A stretch of 64,000 nt of DNA from Falsiroseomonas sp050563545 (GTDB lineage Bacteria; Pseudomonadota; Alphaproteobacteria; Acetobacterales; Acetobacteraceae). This document shows, in pieces, positions 34,567-43,202 of this stretch. The stretch is taken from NCBI RefSeq assembly GCF_050563545.1, contig NZ_JBNXUM010000002.1, positions 1-64,000 on the forward strand. Reading direction: 5' to 3'. How positions within the stretch are numbered: the stretch's first letter is position 1; every line of letters starts with the position of its first letter. A model generated the notes under the pieces. It worked only from the letters and a program-made list of their open reading frames with translations. It was not told the origin of the DNA and did no database searches. The position numbers and the translations under genes are program-made.

Positions 34567-36249
34567 ATGCGCAACCGTTCCCGCATCACGACCGAGGGCC
34601 TCGACCGCGCGCCACACCGCGCCTTCTATCGCGCGATGGGGCTGAGCGAGGACGACCTGGCGAAGCCTCTGGTCGGCATCGTGCACTTCGGCGGCGACCA
34701 GACGCCCTGCAACCAGACGCATGGCTTCCAGGTGGAGGCCGCGCGGCTCGGCATCGCCGCAGCCGGCGGGGTGGGGCGGGCGTTTGCGGCGCCGTCGGTC
34801 TCGGACGGGATCAGCATGAACCACGAGGGCATGAAGTTCTCGCTGGTCAGCCGCGAGCTCGTCGCCGACACGATCGAGGCGACGGTGCATGGCATGGCCT
34901 ATGACGCGCTGCTCGGCTTCGGCGGCTGCGACAAGACGCTGCCCGGCGTGATGATGGGCATGCTTCGGGTGAACGTGCCGGGCGTGTTCCTCTATGGCGG
35001 CTCGGCGCTGCCGGGTCGGCACAGGGGGCGCGACCTGACGGCGCTCGATGCCTATGAAGCCGTGGGCGCCGTGATGGCCGGCACGATGGATGCGGCTGAG
35101 GCGGCGGCGATCGAACATGCCTGCCTGCCCACGGTCGGCGCCTGCGGCGGGCAGTTCACGGCGAACACCATGGCGATGGTGGGCGAGGCGATCGGCCTGT
35201 CGCTGCCCAACACCTCCATGATCCCCGGCGTCTATTCCGTGCGCGGTGCGGTCGCGCAGGATGCGGGCAAGCGGCTGCTGGCGATGCTCGCCGCCGGCGG
35301 GCCGCTGCCGCGTGACATCGTCACGCGCAAGGCGCTGGAGAACGGCGCGGCGATCGTCGCCGCGACCGGCGGGTCCACCAACGCCGCGCTGCACCTGCCA
35401 GCCATCGCCAACGAGGCCGGCATCCGCTTCACCATGGAGGACGTCGCCGAGGTCTTCGCGCGCACGCCGCTGATCGGCGATCTCCGCCCCGGCGGGCGCT
35501 TCACCGCGAAGGACGTCCACGACGCCGGGGGTGCCGCGGTGATCATCGGCGCGCTGATCCGCAGCGGCCACATCCATGGCGACTGCCTGACCGTGACGGG
35601 CCGGACGATGGCCGAGGAATACGCGGGCGCGGAGGCGCCTGACGGCCAGGTCGTACGCGATCCCGCAACGCCGATCGCGCGCGACGGCGGCGTCGCCATC
35701 CTGCGCGGGAACCTCTGCCCCGACGGCGCGGTAATCAAGGTCGCGGGGCTGAGATCGCTGGTCTTCGAAGGCGCCGCCCGCGTCTTCGAGAACGAGGAAG
35801 CCTGCGTCGAGGCCGTGCGCGCGCGGGCCTACGAAGCCGGCCAGGTGCTGGTGATCCGCAACGAGGGGCCCGTCGGCGGCCCGGGCATGCGGGAGATGCT
35901 CGGCGTCACCGCGCTGATCTACGGGCAGGGCATGGGAGAGCAGGTGGCCCTCGTCACCGATGGCCGCTTCAGCGGCGCGACGCGCGGCATGTGCATCGGC
36001 TATGTCGCGCCGGAGGCCGCGGTGGGCGGCCCGCTCGCGCAGCTGCGCGACGGCGACCGCGTGCGGATCGACTGCACGGCGCGGCGGATGGATGTGCTGG
36101 TGAGCGACGCCGAACTTGCGTCCCGCCGCGCGGCCTGGACGCCGCCGGCGCCGAAGCATCGCGCGGGGCTGCTGGCGAAATACGCGAGGCTGGTGGGCCA
36201 GGCGCCGGGCGGCGCCGTGACGCATGAGGGACCCGCGGCATGGCCGTGA
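34567..36249 (+). CDS. ilvD: Dihydroxy-acid dehydratase family enzyme (IlvD/Edd)
   Basis: A 560-residue IlvD-type dehydratase with the Fe-S cysteines C48 (GGDQTPCNQTH), C121 (FGGCDKTLPG) and C193 (TVGACGGQFTAN) and the catalytic serine region (GRFSGATRG). In branched-chain amino acid synthesis it dehydrates dihydroxy acids. Here it heads a tight operon with an opine-type dehydrogenase, a 3-hydroxyacyl-CoA dehydrogenase and a Bug receptor. A catabolic sugar-acid or hydroxy-acid dehydratase is therefore equally possible, and the symbol denotes the family. The start at 34567 is 85 bases from the divergent receptor gene. Confidence 0.88.
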   Translation: MRNRSRITTEGLDRAPHRAFYRAMGLSEDDLAKPLVGIVHFGGDQTPCNQTHGFQVEAARLGIAAAGGVGRAFAAPSVSDGISMNHEGMKFSLVSRELVADTIEATVHGMAYDALLGFGGCDKTLPGVMMGMLRVNVPGVFLYGGSALPGRHRGRDLTALDAYEAVGAVMAGTMDAAEAAAIEHACLPTVGACGGQFTANTMAMVGEAIGLSLPNTSMIPGVYSVRGAVAQDAGKRLLAMLAAGGPLPRDIVTRKALENGAAIVAATGGSTNAALHLPAIANEAGIRFTMEDVAEVFARTPLIGDLRPGGRFTAKDVHDAGGAAVIIGALIRSGHIHGDCLTVTGRTMAEEYAGAEAPDGQVVRDPATPIARDGGVAILRGNLCPDGAVIKVAGLRSLVFEGAARVFENEEACVEAVRARAYEAGQVLVIRNEGPVGGPGMREMLGVTALIYGQGMGEQVALVTDGRFSGATRGMCIGYVAPEAAVGGPLAQLRDGDRVRIDCTARRMDVLVSDAELASRRAAWTPPAPKHRAGLLAKYARLVGQAPGGAVTHEGPAAWP

Positions 36250-37331
36250 TGCGCATCGCCGTCCTCGGCGGCGGCAATGGCGGCTTCGCCGCCGCCGCGG
36301 ATTTCGCGGAGGCCGGCCACGAGGTCCGGCTGTGGCGCACCGATGCCGCCGAGGCCGCGCGCCAGAACGCGGCGGGCGGCGCGATCCTGCTGAAGGACGT
36401 GCGCGGGGAGCGCGAGGTCAGGCCCGCGCTGATCACGGCCGATCTCGGCGAGGCCGTGCGCGGAGCGACGCTGATCCTCTGCCCCGCGCCGGCGACGACG
36501 CATCCGGCGCTCGGGCCGCGGCTCGCGCCGCATCTGGCGGACCGGCAGGTCGTCTTCGTCACGCCGGGCACGCTGGGCACGGTGATGCTGGCCCGCGCCC
36601 TGCACGCGCATCGCCGCGACGCCCGCGTCGCCTTCGCCGAGACCGGGACCCTGCCCTGGCTCGCGCGCAAGCACGGGCCGGACAAGGTCGCGATCACGGT
36701 GCGCGCGAAGCGCCTGCCGGTCGGCGTGTTCCCGCTGGATCTCAGCGAGCGTGCGCTGAACGTCATCGGCGCCGCCTTCCCCGGCGTGATCGAGAACTGC
36801 GGCGACGCGCTGTCGGGCGCGCTGATGAACGCGGGCCCGATCATCCATCCGCCGCTGATCACGATGAATGCCGGGCCGCTCGAACACTTCGAAAAGTGGG
36901 ACATCCACAAGGAGGGCACCCAGCCCGCCATCCGGCGCGTGACCGACGCGCTGGACGCGGAGCGCATCGCAATCCGCGAGGCGCTGGGCTATGGCGCGCC
37001 GCATTTCCCGCTGGCGGACCACTACGCCAAGGAAGGGCCGGAATGGATGTACGGCCGCGGCAGCCATGACAGGCTCACCGACAGCGGCGACTGGCGCGAG
37101 CGCATCGTGCTGGCGAACCACCGCTACATGCGAGAGGACGTGGCCCTCGGCCTGTCGCTGCTCTGCGACGCCGGGCGCGCGGCTGATGTGCCGACGCCAC
37201 TCGCCGCGGCGTTTCTGGCCATCGGCGGCGCGGTCTGCGGCGACGATTTCTCGCGCGCCCGCCCACTCTCGTCCTGCGGCCTGCCGGACGACGCGGCCGA
37301 GCGCGCGAAGGTGCTGGCGCATGGCTTCTGA
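36240..37331 (+). CDS. Opine/octopine-type NAD(P)-dependent dehydrogenase
   Basis: A 363-residue protein with an N-terminal Rossmann fold (IAVLGGGNGGFAAAADFAEA) and the C-terminal octopine/nopaline dehydrogenase domain: ALMNAGPIIHPPLITMNAG, EHFEKWDIHKEGTQPA and a catalytic His in IHPP. Family members reduce imines formed from a 2-oxo acid and an amino acid, or run in reverse. It overlaps the ilvD-like gene by 10 bases and the next gene by 11, so it is part of one operon. The substrate is unknown. Confidence 0.85.
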   Translation: MAVMRIAVLGGGNGGFAAAADFAEAGHEVRLWRTDAAEAARQNAAGGAILLKDVRGEREVRPALITADLGEAVRGATLILCPAPATTHPALGPRLAPHLADRQVVFVTPGTLGTVMLARALHAHRRDARVAFAETGTLPWLARKHGPDKVAITVRAKRLPVGVFPLDLSERALNVIGAAFPGVIENCGDALSGALMNAGPIIHPPLITMNAGPLEHFEKWDIHKEGTQPAIRRVTDALDAERIAIREALGYGAPHFPLADHYAKEGPEWMYGRGSHDRLTDSGDWRERIVLANHRYMREDVALGLSLLCDAGRAADVPTPLAAAFLAIGGAVCGDDFSRARPLSSCGLPDDAAERAKVLAHGF

Positions 37332-38313
37332 GCGCCCGCCCGTCGCCTGCCTCGGCGCCGGGCGCATGGGCCGCGGCATCGCGGTGTCCTTCGCCTATGC
37401 TGGCCATGACGTCGTGCTGCTGGATCTGAAGCCGCGCTCGGCGGAGGATTTCGCGCGGCTGGCAGGCGCCGCGATCGGGGAAGTGCGGGACACGTTGGCG
37501 ATGCTGGCGGATCTCGGACTCGGCGAGGCCGTGCAGGTGGACGCGATCGCGTCGCGCGTCCGCGTCGTGCCGGCCGCCGACACCGATGTGCTGCGCGACA
37601 TGCCCGTCGTCTTCGAGGGCGTGCCGGAGATCCCGGACCTCAAGCGCGAGGCGCTGGCCCAGGCCGCGCAGCACATGGCGCGCGATGCGATCCTCGCCTC
37701 CACCACCTCCACCATCATGGTGGACGACCTGTCGCCCGCCGTCCCGAACCCCGAGCGCTTCCTCAACGCGCATTGGCTGAACCCGGCCTATCTCGTGCCG
37801 CTGGTCGAGGTCTCGCCGGGGCGGCACACCGACGAAGACGTCACGGCGCGGCTGATGGCGCTGCTGGAGTCCGTCGGCAAGGTGCCGGTGCGCTGCGCGC
37901 CCTCGCCCGGCTTCATCATCCCGCGCATCCAGGCGCTGGCCATGAACGAGGCCGCGCGCATCGTCGAGGAAGGCGTCGCCACCGCGAAGGACGTGGACCG
38001 CGCGCTGCGCTACGGCTTCTCCTTCCGCTTCGGCGTGCTGGGGATGCTGGAATTCATCGACTGGGGCGGCGTGGACATCCTGCATCACGCCAGCCGCTAC
38101 CTCGAAGGCGCGCTCGGCGATGCGCGCTACCGCGCGCCGGCGATCGTCGGGCGGCACATGGCGGAGGGCAAGATCGGCATGCAGACCAGCAGCGGCTTCC
38201 TGCCCTGGGACCGCATGGACGTCGCGGCGCACAAGCGCCGGCGCCTGGCGGAACTGGTCGCGCGGCTGCGGCAGGAAGGGCTGGCGCGGCCGCCGGTTCT
38301 CCCGCAACGATAG
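37321..38313 (+). CDS. 3-hydroxyacyl-CoA dehydrogenase family protein
   Basis: A 330-residue enzyme of the 3-hydroxybutyryl-CoA dehydrogenase fold. The NAD loop is CLGAGRMGRGIAVSFAYAGH, and the catalytic region VFEGVPEIPDLKREAL...ASTTSTIMVDDL...NAHWLNPAYLVPLVEVSPG contains the active His in place of the usual HFFNP (HWLNP). A C-terminal helical domain with PGFIIPRIQALAMNEAARI follows. It oxidises a 3-hydroxy acid or its CoA ester. It is coupled to the opine dehydrogenase gene. Confidence 0.88.
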   Translation: MASERPPVACLGAGRMGRGIAVSFAYAGHDVVLLDLKPRSAEDFARLAGAAIGEVRDTLAMLADLGLGEAVQVDAIASRVRVVPAADTDVLRDMPVVFEGVPEIPDLKREALAQAAQHMARDAILASTTSTIMVDDLSPAVPNPERFLNAHWLNPAYLVPLVEVSPGRHTDEDVTARLMALLESVGKVPVRCAPSPGFIIPRIQALAMNEAARIVEEGVATAKDVDRALRYGFSFRFGVLGMLEFIDWGGVDILHHASRYLEGALGDARYRAPAIVGRHMAEGKIGMQTSSGFLPWDRMDVAAHKRRRLAELVARLRQEGLARPPVLPQR

Positions 38314-38336
38314 GCGCCACGGGAAGGGAGACACCC

Positions 38337-39299
38337 ATGCTTCGCCGCAGCCTGATTGCGAGCCCGCTGGCGCTGGCAGCGTTGCCCGCCGGCGCGCAGG
38401 CCCCCTGGCCTGACCGGCCGACGCGATGGATGGTGGCCTATGGCGCGGGCGGCGCGTCCGACCTGTTTGCGCGCCTCATCGCGCGCACGCTGTCAGGTCC
38501 GAACACGCCGGCCATCGTGGTGGAGAACCGGCCGAGCGGCGGCGGGATCGTCGCGACCGAGGCCGTGCTCTCCGGCCCCGCCGACGGCAGCAACGTGCTG
38601 CACGTGGACAACGGGATGATGATCTACAACCCCGCGCTCTATGCGCGCCTGCCCTTCGATCCCGACCGCGACCTGGTCATGGCCGGCTTCATCGCGCGCT
38701 TCCCCTTCTTCATCCTGGTGCGCCCGGAAAGCCCGATCCAGAGCTTCGAGCAGTTCCTGGAGGCGGCCAAGGCGCGGCAGCTGACCTATGCGACGCCGGC
38801 GGTCGCCAGCCCCCACCACATGGCGATGGAGCTGCTGCGCGTTCGCGCGGGGCTGCAGCTGGAACACGTGCCCTATCGCGGCATGCCCGCCGTGCTGCAG
38901 GACCTGATTGCGGGCCGCGTGGACTGCGCGGTCGCCGACGTGACCAACGCGACGCCGCTGCTGAGCACCAACCGCGCGCGGGCGCTCATCACCTTCGGCG
39001 CGAAGCGCGCCGAGGCACATCCCGCCATCCGCACCGCCACCGAGGCCGGCATCGCCAATTGCGTCGCCGATGGCTGGCAGGGTGTGGCCGTGCCGCGCGC
39101 GGCCAGCGCGGAGACGGTGGCACGCATCAACGCCGCTATCCGCGGCGCGATGGCGACCCCCGAGGTCCAGCGCCAGCTCGCCAGCACGGGTGCCGAGACC
39201 GAAGCGCTCACCGTCGCGCAATGCGCCGAGCTGATCCGGGCGGAGAACGCGGTCTGGCGGCCGCTGATCCGCGATCTCGGCATCCGGCTCGACGCCTGA
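38337..39299 (+). CDS. Bug/TctC-family periplasmic solute receptor
   Basis: A 320-residue receptor with signal peptide (LIASPLALAALPAGAQA), RWMVAYGAGGASDLFARLIA, VVENRPSGGGIVATEA and the loop ADGSNVLHVDNGM. It is the last gene of the operon starting at 34567, with a GGGAAGGGAG site. It shares with the divergent receptor at 33528 the loop VDNGM and the end AENAVWRPLIRDLGIRLD, suggesting duplication and likely the same class of ligand as the operon degrades. Confidence 0.92.
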   Translation: MLRRSLIASPLALAALPAGAQAPWPDRPTRWMVAYGAGGASDLFARLIARTLSGPNTPAIVVENRPSGGGIVATEAVLSGPADGSNVLHVDNGMMIYNPALYARLPFDPDRDLVMAGFIARFPFFILVRPESPIQSFEQFLEAAKARQLTYATPAVASPHHMAMELLRVRAGLQLEHVPYRGMPAVLQDLIAGRVDCAVADVTNATPLLSTNRARALITFGAKRAEAHPAIRTATEAGIANCVADGWQGVAVPRAASAETVARINAAIRGAMATPEVQRQLASTGAETEALTVAQCAELIRAENAVWRPLIRDLGIRLDA

Positions 39300-39347
39300 C
39301 CAGGCGCTTTGGCGCGGCGGCCCGGCGAAGCGCCGTCGGCCGCCGCT

Positions 39348-40535
39348 CTACAGCCGCTCGACGATCAGCGCGATGCCCTGGCCGCCGCCGATGCACATGG
39401 TCGCCAGGCCATAGCGCCCGCCGGTCCTCTGCAACTCGTGCACCAGCTTCGTGGCAATGATCGCGCCCGACGCGCCGACGGGATGGCCGAGCGCGATTGC
39501 GCCGCCGTTGGGATTGACCTTGTCCGCGGCCAGGCCGAGCTCGGCCGAGACCGCGCAGGCCTGGGCCGCGAAGGCCTCGTTGGATTCGACGACGTCGAGG
39601 TCGGCCACAGAGAGCCTGGCGCGATCCAGCGCGCAGCGGGTCGCAGGCACGGGCCCGATGCCCATCACGCCGGGATCAACGCCGGCATGGCCCCAGGCGA
39701 CGATGCGCGCCATGGGCTTGAGCCCGCGCTGCGCGGCCTCCTCGCCCGCCATCAGCACCAGCGCCGCGGCGCCGTCGTTGATGCCGGACGCATTGCCGGC
39801 GGTGACGCTGCCGTCGCGCCGGAAGGCCGGCCGCAGCGAGGCCAGCAAGGCCTCGTCGACATCGGCGCGGACATGCTCGTCGGTGTCGAAGACCCGCGTG
39901 CTTCTGCGGTCGGCGACCTCGACAGGGAGGATCTGGTCGCGGAAGCGGCCCTCGGCGATGGCGCGCGCGGCACGGCGGTGGCTCTCCGCGGCGAAGCGGT
40001 CCTGCGCCTCGCGCCCGATGCCATGCCGGGCGGCGACGTTCTCGGCCGTGATGCCCATATGGCCGTTGCCGAAGGGATCGTTCAGCGCGCCGAGCAGCAT
40101 GTCCGTCGCCGTGGCCTCGCCCATCTTCTGGCCCCAGCGGGCGGAAGAGAGCAGGTGGCCCGCGCGGCTCATGCACTCCGCCCCGCCGGCGAGCGCCGTC
40201 CGCGCCTCGCCCAGCGCGACCATCTGGGCGGCGCTGACGATCGCCTGCAGGCCGCTGCCGCAGAGCCGGTTGACGGTCAGTGCGGGAGTGGCGACGGGCA
40301 CGCCCGCGCCGATGGCAGCGACGCGGGCCAGGTACATGTCCGCGGGTTCGGTATGCAGCACGGTGCCGAAGACCGCGTGTTCGATGGCGTCGGGTGCTAC
40401 GCCGGCGCGGCGGATTGCCTCGGCCGCGACGAGGGCGCCGAGCTTCGTCGGCGGGTGCCCGCGCAACGCGCCGCCGAAATCGCCGATGGCGGTGCGGACG
40501 GCCGAGAGGATGACGATGTCGGGGGTCTGGGCCAT
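39348..40535 (-). CDS. Acetyl-CoA acetyltransferase (thiolase)
   Basis: A 395-residue thiolase with the nucleophile C92 (NRLCGSGLQAI), NEAFAAQ, GGAIALGHPVGASG (His) and the C-terminal CIGGGQGIALIVERL (second Cys), all intact. It condenses or cleaves acetoacetyl-CoA or longer 3-oxoacyl-CoA. ATG at 40535 is used; the longer frame to 40598 runs into the tRNA remnant and is an artefact. The start lies 35 bases from the island boundary, so its upstream region was replaced when the island inserted. Confidence 0.95.
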   Translation of the reverse strand: MAQTPDIVILSAVRTAIGDFGGALRGHPPTKLGALVAAEAIRRAGVAPDAIEHAVFGTVLHTEPADMYLARVAAIGAGVPVATPALTVNRLCGSGLQAIVSAAQMVALGEARTALAGGAECMSRAGHLLSSARWGQKMGEATATDMLLGALNDPFGNGHMGITAENVAARHGIGREAQDRFAAESHRRAARAIAEGRFRDQILPVEVADRRSTRVFDTDEHVRADVDEALLASLRPAFRRDGSVTAGNASGINDGAAALVLMAGEEAAQRGLKPMARIVAWGHAGVDPGVMGIGPVPATRCALDRARLSVADLDVVESNEAFAAQACAVSAELGLAADKVNPNGGAIALGHPVGASGAIIATKLVHELQRTGGRYGLATMCIGGGQGIALIVERL

Positions 40536-40553
40536 AGGCGGGGTATCCTGCGC

Positions 40554-40569
40554 CCCCGGCAAGCCGGGG
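40554..40569. terminator. Hairpin at the left chromosome-island junction
   Basis: CCCCGGC-AA-GCCGGGG lies directly beside the tRNA-Gly remnant on the chromosome side. Before insertion it would have followed the tRNA-Gly gene and may be its original terminator, although no T-run is present. Confidence 0.5.
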
Positions 40570-40617
40570 ATGGAGCGGGCGATGGGAATCGAACCCACGA
40601 CATTCAGCTTGGGAAGC
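40570..40617. repeat. Left attachment site (tRNA-Gly 3' remnant)
   Basis: 48 bases identical to 61759-61806, covering the tRNA 3' end including CCA, the T arm, and the anticodon loop with one side of its stem. It is followed inside the island by a palindrome CGGCTTCC...GGAAGCCG (40617-40642) that could be part of the recombinase binding site. Confidence 0.93.
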
Positions 40618-40823
40618 GGCTTCCTGGCAGCCTCGGAAGCCGGTTTGCGCGCGCGGGTCGACGCGGTCCCTCACCAGAACAGTGTCTTAGCGGCTCCCAG
40701 CGTATCTGGCCATATCACCCAGTAGCGCTGCCCTTGTGCCCCCGGCGAAAATGGGGGCGGAATTGGGGGCACGGCCAAGCTGGACGGGGGCACATGGGCC
40801 CCCTCCGCGCGGCCCGGGAAGCG

Positions 40824-42146
40824 ATGAAGCGGGACATCACCGACGCCTGGCTGCGCACGCTGCAGCCGCCGCAGGATGGCAGGCTCGAGGTGCGGGATGC
40901 CCGATAGCCCGGCCTCGTGCTGCGCATGACGTCCACCGGCGCCGCCACCTGGAGCGTCCGGACGCGCAGGACGGACGGCAAGCACACCCGGCCGAAGCTG
41001 GGCACCTGGCCGGCGATGGGCATTGCGAAGGCCCGGAAGGAAGCGAAGGCGGCGATCGCCGCGGTGCAGAGCGGCGGCGACCCGGTCGCCGAGAAGCGCC
41101 AGGCGCGGGAGGCGCGGCGACGCGAGCAGGCCGAGCGGCGCGGCGCCGGCACGGTCGCCAGCCGCCTGGCGGAGTGGCAGGCCGCGAGGAAGGCGGATCC
41201 GGCCGGGCCGTGGTCCCTGAAGTACGCGGCCGAGTGAAGCGCGTCTGCGACCAGGCCGTCGTGCCCAAGCTCGGCGATCGCGTCCTGGCGGAGACCACGC
41301 GCGAGGACTGGACCCGGCTCATAGCCGGCTGGCGTGCGGCAGCTGCTCGGCCGAAGGCGAAGCCGAAACCGGGCGAGAAGGGCAAGAGCGGCGCGCCAGG
41401 CCGCGACGGCGCCGGCGCCGCGGCATTCCTCTACCGGATGGTCTCGGCCTTCCTGAACTTCGCCGAGATGCAGGGCTGGATCCCGGCGCCGCTGCTGCCC
41501 CGGAAGGGTGCTGGCGTCATCGCGCCGCCGCTGGCGGCGCGCGCGCGCGCGCTCAGCGAAGCCGAGCTGGTCTGGCGCGCCGCCGATCGCGAGCCGCCGA
41601 AGCTCAGTGCCTTCGTGCGGCTGCTGATCCTCACGGGCGCGCGCGAGGCCGAGGTCGCCGACATCGCCGCCGGCGAGCTCGACCTCGGGGACGGGCGCTG
41701 GGCCATCCCTGGCCACCGGACGAAGAACGGGATCGGCTACGTGCTGCCGCTGTCGCCACTCGCGCTCGTGGAGCTGCGCGCGGTGTGGCCGAACGAGACG
41801 CCGGATGCGGAGCATCCGTCTGCTCGGCCGTGACGGAGGCAGCGGCTTCAAGGGCTTCGGCCGCCTGAAGGCGCGCATGGACCTTGCGGCGAAGATCCCG
41901 GCCTGGCGCTGGCACGATCTGCGGCGCACGGTGCGCACCGGCCTGGCGCGGCTCGGCGTCTCGCCCGACCACGCCGAGGCCGCGATAAACCACGTCTCGC
42001 ACCGGACGAAGCTCGAGCGGACCTATGCCCGGGACGATTATGGGCCAGAGGTCCTGGCCGCCTTAAGCCTATGGCAAGGGCACGTCGCCGGCCTGGTCGG
42101 CGCAGCGGCGCCGGTGGTAGCGCTGGCAGAGCGTCGAGGCGCATGA
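40824..42146 (+). pseudogene. Tyrosine recombinase (integrase), broken by a stop and two frameshifts
   Basis: The N-terminal part starts MKRDITDAWLRTLQPPQDG and meets an in-frame TAG at 40905-40907. The frame continues as LRMTSTGAATWSVRTRRTDG (P4-type integrase N domain), shifts near 41225-41240 to VCDQAVVPKLGDRVLAETTR, and shifts back near 41805-41840. The catalytic residues survive in pieces: Arg in LTGAREAEVADI, HDLRR in WRWHDLRRTVRTGL, and the final Tyr in ERTYARDDYGPE. Three separate lesions argue for a dead gene, though any one could be a sequencing error. It would have catalysed integration at tRNA-Gly. Confidence 0.88.
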
Positions 42147-42170
42147 GCAAGTCTGACTAGAGGCTCTGCC

Positions 42171-42734
42171 GTGACTGAGGACAAGTCGACCCGTGGTCGG
42201 GTGATCCGTGAGGCGCGCGTTACCCGCGAGATGGTGCGGGAGCAGCCGGATAGGCTGTTCGTGTTCGGAGACAACATGGAGCGGCGCGGCTTTGGCGGGC
42301 AGGCCGCTGCGATGCGCGGCGAGCCGAACGCCATCGGCGTGCCGACGAAGTGGAAGCCGGAGCGCGGGCAAGATGCCTACTTCACCGATGCAGACGCCGA
42401 CCTGTTCCAGGTGCGCGACGCCATTTTCACGGCGTTTCAGCAGATGGAGGCGGCGCTTGCTGCCGGGCGTAATGTGGTGATCCCGGCCGATGGCCTCGGG
42501 ACCGGGCTGGCGGATCTTCCGACCCGTTCGCCCCGCATCTATCGCGACATAGAGCGGCGCATCGCTAACCTGACCGCAGAGCCTACCAATGATAGACCCG
42601 CTGCACCCTTTGGCCGTCTACCGTTTGCAGCCCGGCGCCGAGTTGACCAGGCTTCTGCTTTGCGCTGCAAAAAACGCGCCGCTGACCAGGCTAAGGTCAG
42701 CGGGGCTGAGGGGAGCGCGCGGGCCTACACCTGA
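42171..42734 (+). CDS. Conserved protein of unknown function, phage/island type
   Basis: A 187-residue frame starting at GTG 42171, 24 bases after the integrase. Residues 25-140 contain RLFVFGDNMERRGFGGQAAA, MRGEPNAIGVPTKWKP and VVIPADGLGTGLADLP, a pattern (FGDN...G-GGQA--R-EPN--G-PTK) of a small family often met in phages and islands. Its GDN and G-G-G loops recall nucleotide- or ADP-ribose-binding proteins such as macro domains, but that is only a resemblance. The last 45 residues look unrelated and run through a terminator hairpin, so the native end may be near 42590 and the tail a fusion product of a deletion. Confidence 0.6.
   Translation: MTEDKSTRGRVIREARVTREMVREQPDRLFVFGDNMERRGFGGQAAAMRGEPNAIGVPTKWKPERGQDAYFTDADADLFQVRDAIFTAFQQMEAALAAGRNVVIPADGLGTGLADLPTRSPRIYRDIERRIANLTAEPTNDRPAAPFGRLPFAARRRVDQASALRCKKRAADQAKVSGAEGSARAYT
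42669..42703 (-). terminator. Orphan intrinsic terminator on the minus strand
   Basis: On the minus strand: CCGCTGACC, loop TTAGCCT, GGTCAGCGG, then CGCG and six T. This is a textbook terminator, but no minus-strand gene ends here; the nearest, LysR, ends 500 bases away. It overlaps the tail of the plus-strand frame at 42171 and is probably a relic of a lost gene. Confidence 0.75.
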
Positions 42735-42746
42735 AGGATCCGAGGA

Positions 42747-42884
42747 CGAGCTCAGCACGACTGCGGGTCGGAGGTCCTCGCCGCGCTGAGACAGTGGCAG
42801 GGGCATGTTGACGGTCTGGTCAGGGTGACAGCCGAGGCGATTCCACTGGTTGACAGGCGCCGCGCTCGCCGCACCTGGGCTACG
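42747..42884 (+). pseudogene. 3' relic of a second tyrosine recombinase
   Basis: In one frame this stretch reads AQHDCGSEVLAALRQWQGHV-DGLVRVTAEAIPLVDRRRA. The end of the integrase at 42050-42110 reads ARDDYGPEVLAALSLWQGHV-AGLVGAAAPVVALAERRGA. The two align over about 40 residues without being identical in DNA, so this is the last part of a different, related integrase whose body is gone. The position matching the catalytic-end tyrosine region is altered (DYGPE to DCGSE). Confidence 0.7.
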
Positions 42885-42891
42885 ATGCGGC

Positions 42892-43059
42892 ATGGCGGCG
42901 CTTCCGACATCGACCACCACCTTGGCCGAGCTCGAGGACTGGTCGATCGAGCTGCGGTGCGGCTGCCGCGTGGTGTTCATGCCGTGCAAGCTGCTGGCGC
43001 GGGACCACGGCGGCCATCATCAGGTGCCCCGCCCAGACGGCGCGTGGTGGGATATCTGA
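42892..43059 (+). CDS. Small hypothetical protein
   Basis: A 55-residue frame from ATG 42892 (MAALPTSTTTLAELEDW) with a second half IELRCGCRVVFMPCKLLARD that has three cysteines and could bind a metal. Small proteins with an LRC-C--V--LP--LLA pattern occur beside integrases, which gives weak support. There is no strong ribosome site. The following 140 bases up to LysR show nothing. Confidence 0.35.
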   Translation: MAALPTSTTTLAELEDWSIELRCGCRVVFMPCKLLARDHGGHHQVPRPDGAWWDI

Positions 43060-43202
43060 TCCACGAACGCCCGTCATCGCACAGGAGAGTCCGCTTCGGG
43101 TCGGACTCGGCGGTAGACCCTGCGGCGGGCGGGGCTACCGCGCACTTGGGCCGATTGCAGACCCCCACGCCGGCCGAATAGCATAGCGGGGAAATCCGCA
43201 GG

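Noticed and set aside
40536..40598. N-terminal extension of the thiolase
   Set aside because: The added residues translate the tRNA-Gly remnant and a hairpin; thiolases start at the MAQTPDIVILSAVRTA point.
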